From a virus: DNA of 24,965 nucleotides. The translations under genes were made by a program, and so were the position numbers. Below, in pieces: positions 23,588-24,965 of this stretch; the first letter of the stretch is position 1, and each line of letters starts with the position of its first letter. The stretch spans positions 1 through 24,965 of IMG/VR virus record IMGVR_UViG_3300009419_000087; one strand, given 5' to 3'. Under the pieces are notes generated by a model, which had not been told where the DNA came from, made no database searches, and saw only the letters and a list, made by a program, of their open reading frames with translations.

Positions 23588-24965
23588 ATGATTAAAGAAA
23601 TTTTTCAAATAAATGATATACTACTAGAAGTAAATCCTTCAGATGTTAAAGTTTTAGATGACAACTATGTAGTAGAAGAAAGCTATTTAAGATCTAATGC
23701 AGTCTATGCAAATAGATCTAAATATGCTGCTACTAAGATAGCGCTAACAATTCCGGTAGAAATATCGGATACTTTTTTAGCATCTTTAGATAAAGTAAAT
23801 TATCTAACCTTGCCTAATGCTTATAAAATAATTTGTCAAGTAAGCAACTACCCTTTTTGCTTTATCAAGTCTAAAAGGGTAGAGACTTATATTAATCCTC
23901 CAAACAAATCAGCTACAGATTTTATGATATTTGCTATTTCAGAAGTAAATATTACAAGTCGTGCAGAAGTAAGTAATATATTGTTTTTAGAATTAATACT
24001 TGTATTTTTTAATCACACACCTTTTATTAAAGATTTTACTTTCTTAAAACATCCTAATATAAAGCTAGATGGTTCTTCAGAAATTACAGAACAAGAAGCT
24101 AAAGGACTATTTAGAGGAATTACAAGAGATACTCCAGAAGCAACTAAAGAGGCTATTATAGACGCTCTTAATGAACAAACTTCTTTTGCTACTCTTGAAA
24201 GCAGTGAAGCATGGCAGAATTATTTTGAAAATATATTTAGAGATATTGCTAACAATGTCAAAAAAGAAAATTTTTCAGAAGCTATAAAAGAACTGACAGG
24301 TATTTTTAAATCGTTACGTGTTGCTATAGCAACACCGATTGTTCACGTCTTTAATTCAGAAACGATAAATGAAGAAACAGAAAATAGATTAGTAGATGAT
24401 AATACTAGATATGTCTATAGTATGAATACTTCAACTAGAGGAACAGAAGCTATAAAAGCACTATATGATTCTGTAGAAGGCCAAAACTTTACCGTAGAAA
24501 AACTTACAGAAAATCCAAGATCTCCTACAAGTAATACCGTAGACCCGTCAACTCTGTCCAATAATGAAAGAATTAAGCAAGAAACTCTAAACCCCACTGA
24601 TACGCCAGTAATTGTTGAACCAGTAAATAATGTATCTAAATTACTTATGCCGTCAGAAATGGAAGCTATAATGAAAAAAGCGGAAGACGATGCTAATACT
24701 ACTTTTTTAGAAAATGTTAAAATATACGCTATTAACTGGACGGATATAGATTTAGCTACTGTTGGAGCATCTGTACAAAGTTTTAAAATTTCTAAAAGAA
24801 ATAAATTAGCTTTAAATCATATAGTGAGCTATAAACATCCTATTGTACAACACTTAGGGAAAGCACCTACTGAGATAACAATACAGTACTCCGCAAATAG
24901 TGGTAATCAATACTTAACGGATTTAAGTCCTACAGCGTTTATTAAAGATAAGTTTAATATTATAG
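23588..24965 (+). CDS. Probable baseplate or hub protein, 5' part (runs off the end)
   Basis: ATG 23588 with AAAGG at 23571-23575, 38 bases after the previous stop. The frame stays open for 459 codons to the window edge, so the C-terminus is missing. The N-terminal 180 residues are a compact alpha/beta region (IFQINDILLEVNPSDVKVLD; FLASLDKVNYLTLPNAYKII). Then comes an acidic helical stretch and a Ser/Thr/Pro/Asn-rich linker (about residues 300-345). From about residue 397 a segment reads FKISKRNKLALNHIVSYKHP, then IVQHLGKAPTEITIQYSANS. The QHLG...I.I pattern resembles phage tail and hub proteins that begin with 'P..QhlG.....i.i.G'. Placement after the giant tail genes supports a baseplate hub or tail-tip role. 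Confidence 0.7.
   Translation, partial: MIKEIFQINDILLEVNPSDVKVLDDNYVVEESYLRSNAVYANRSKYAATKIALTIPVEISDTFLASLDKVNYLTLPNAYKIICQVSNYPFCFIKSKRVETYINPPNKSATDFMIFAISEVNITSRAEVSNILFLELILVFFNHTPFIKDFTFLKHPNIKLDGSSEITEQEAKGLFRGITRDTPEATKEAIIDALNEQTSFATLESSEAWQNYFENIFRDIANNVKKENFSEAIKELTGIFKSLRVAIATPIVHVFNSETINEETENRLVDDNTRYVYSMNTSTRGTEAIKALYDSVEGQNFTVEKLTENPRSPTSNTVDPSTLSNNERIKQETLNPTDTPVIVEPVNNVSKLLMPSEMEAIMKKAEDDANTTFLENVKIYAINWTDIDLATVGASVQSFKISKRNKLALNHIVSYKHPIVQHLGKAPTEITIQYSANSGNQYLTDLSPTAFIKDKFNII

Noticed and set aside
1-24965. Alternative genetic code suggested by lack of TAG stops
   Set aside because: All complete genes end in TAA or TGA, but AT-rich phages often avoid TAG, and no gene appears broken by an in-frame TAG.
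1-24965. CRISPR arrays, tRNA genes, insertion sequences, origins or attachment sites
   Set aside because: Gaps between genes are under 80 bases and hold only ribosome sites and two terminators; no repeat array, cloverleaf or transposase was seen.

Overview
This window looks like part of the virion-structure module of a large contractile-tailed bacteriophage (myovirus-type). The DNA is AT-rich. Every supported gene lies on the plus strand, tightly packed or overlapping, and most have good AGGA or AAGGAG ribosome binding sites. There are no integrase, tRNA, replication or host-type genes. The recognisable proteins follow the usual order of a tailed-phage late region: portal, maturation protease with scaffold, major capsid protein, neck genes, sheath, tube, tail chaperones, giant tail or inner-virion proteins, then the start of a baseplate or hub gene. 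The host cannot be named from this sequence.

Layout. Bases 1-1055 hold the C-terminal part of the portal, whose 5' end lies outside the window. Bases 1059-2759 hold a prohead protease fused to a scaffold, with a good candidate internal start for a free scaffold at 1779. Bases 2778-3725 encode a probable capsid decoration protein. Bases 3759-4940 encode the HK97-fold major capsid protein, followed by a strong hairpin terminator. Bases 5016-8623 hold six small to medium genes of the head-tail connector region, most without a confident function; one carries a DnaJ-like Cys cluster. Bases 8638-10686 encode the tail sheath, and 10693-11406 the probable tail tube, followed by a second terminator. 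Bases 11467-12804 hold two more genes that share a spaced-glycine motif with the tube. Bases 12830-13801 hold two probable tail assembly chaperones. Two giant genes follow (1548 and 1692 residues), and then an open reading frame at 23588 that runs off the end.

The most interesting part is the pair of giant proteins. The first contains an embedded staphylococcal-nuclease-like (thermonuclease) domain in which the Asp, Arg and Glu positions of the known active site are all recognisable. The second contains an R-x-P motif followed 45 residues later by DFDQD. This resembles the catalytic region of the large RNA polymerase subunit (DFDGD) and the variant loop known from a crAss-like phage virion RNA polymerase. 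That reading is a hypothesis and needs a profile or structure comparison. Both giants also carry glycine-rich hydrophobic segments, as expected of proteins that sit in the tail or are ejected with the DNA. If both readings hold, this phage would package a nuclease and a polymerase-like protein in one tail-associated set.

Expression. The capsid gene uses mostly CGT for arginine, and the sheath and tube also use CGT often. The neck genes use almost only AGA/AGG. The two clear terminators lie directly after the capsid and tube genes. These signs agree on which products are made in bulk. There is no room for a promoter between either terminator and the next start, so the downstream genes probably depend on partial read-through.
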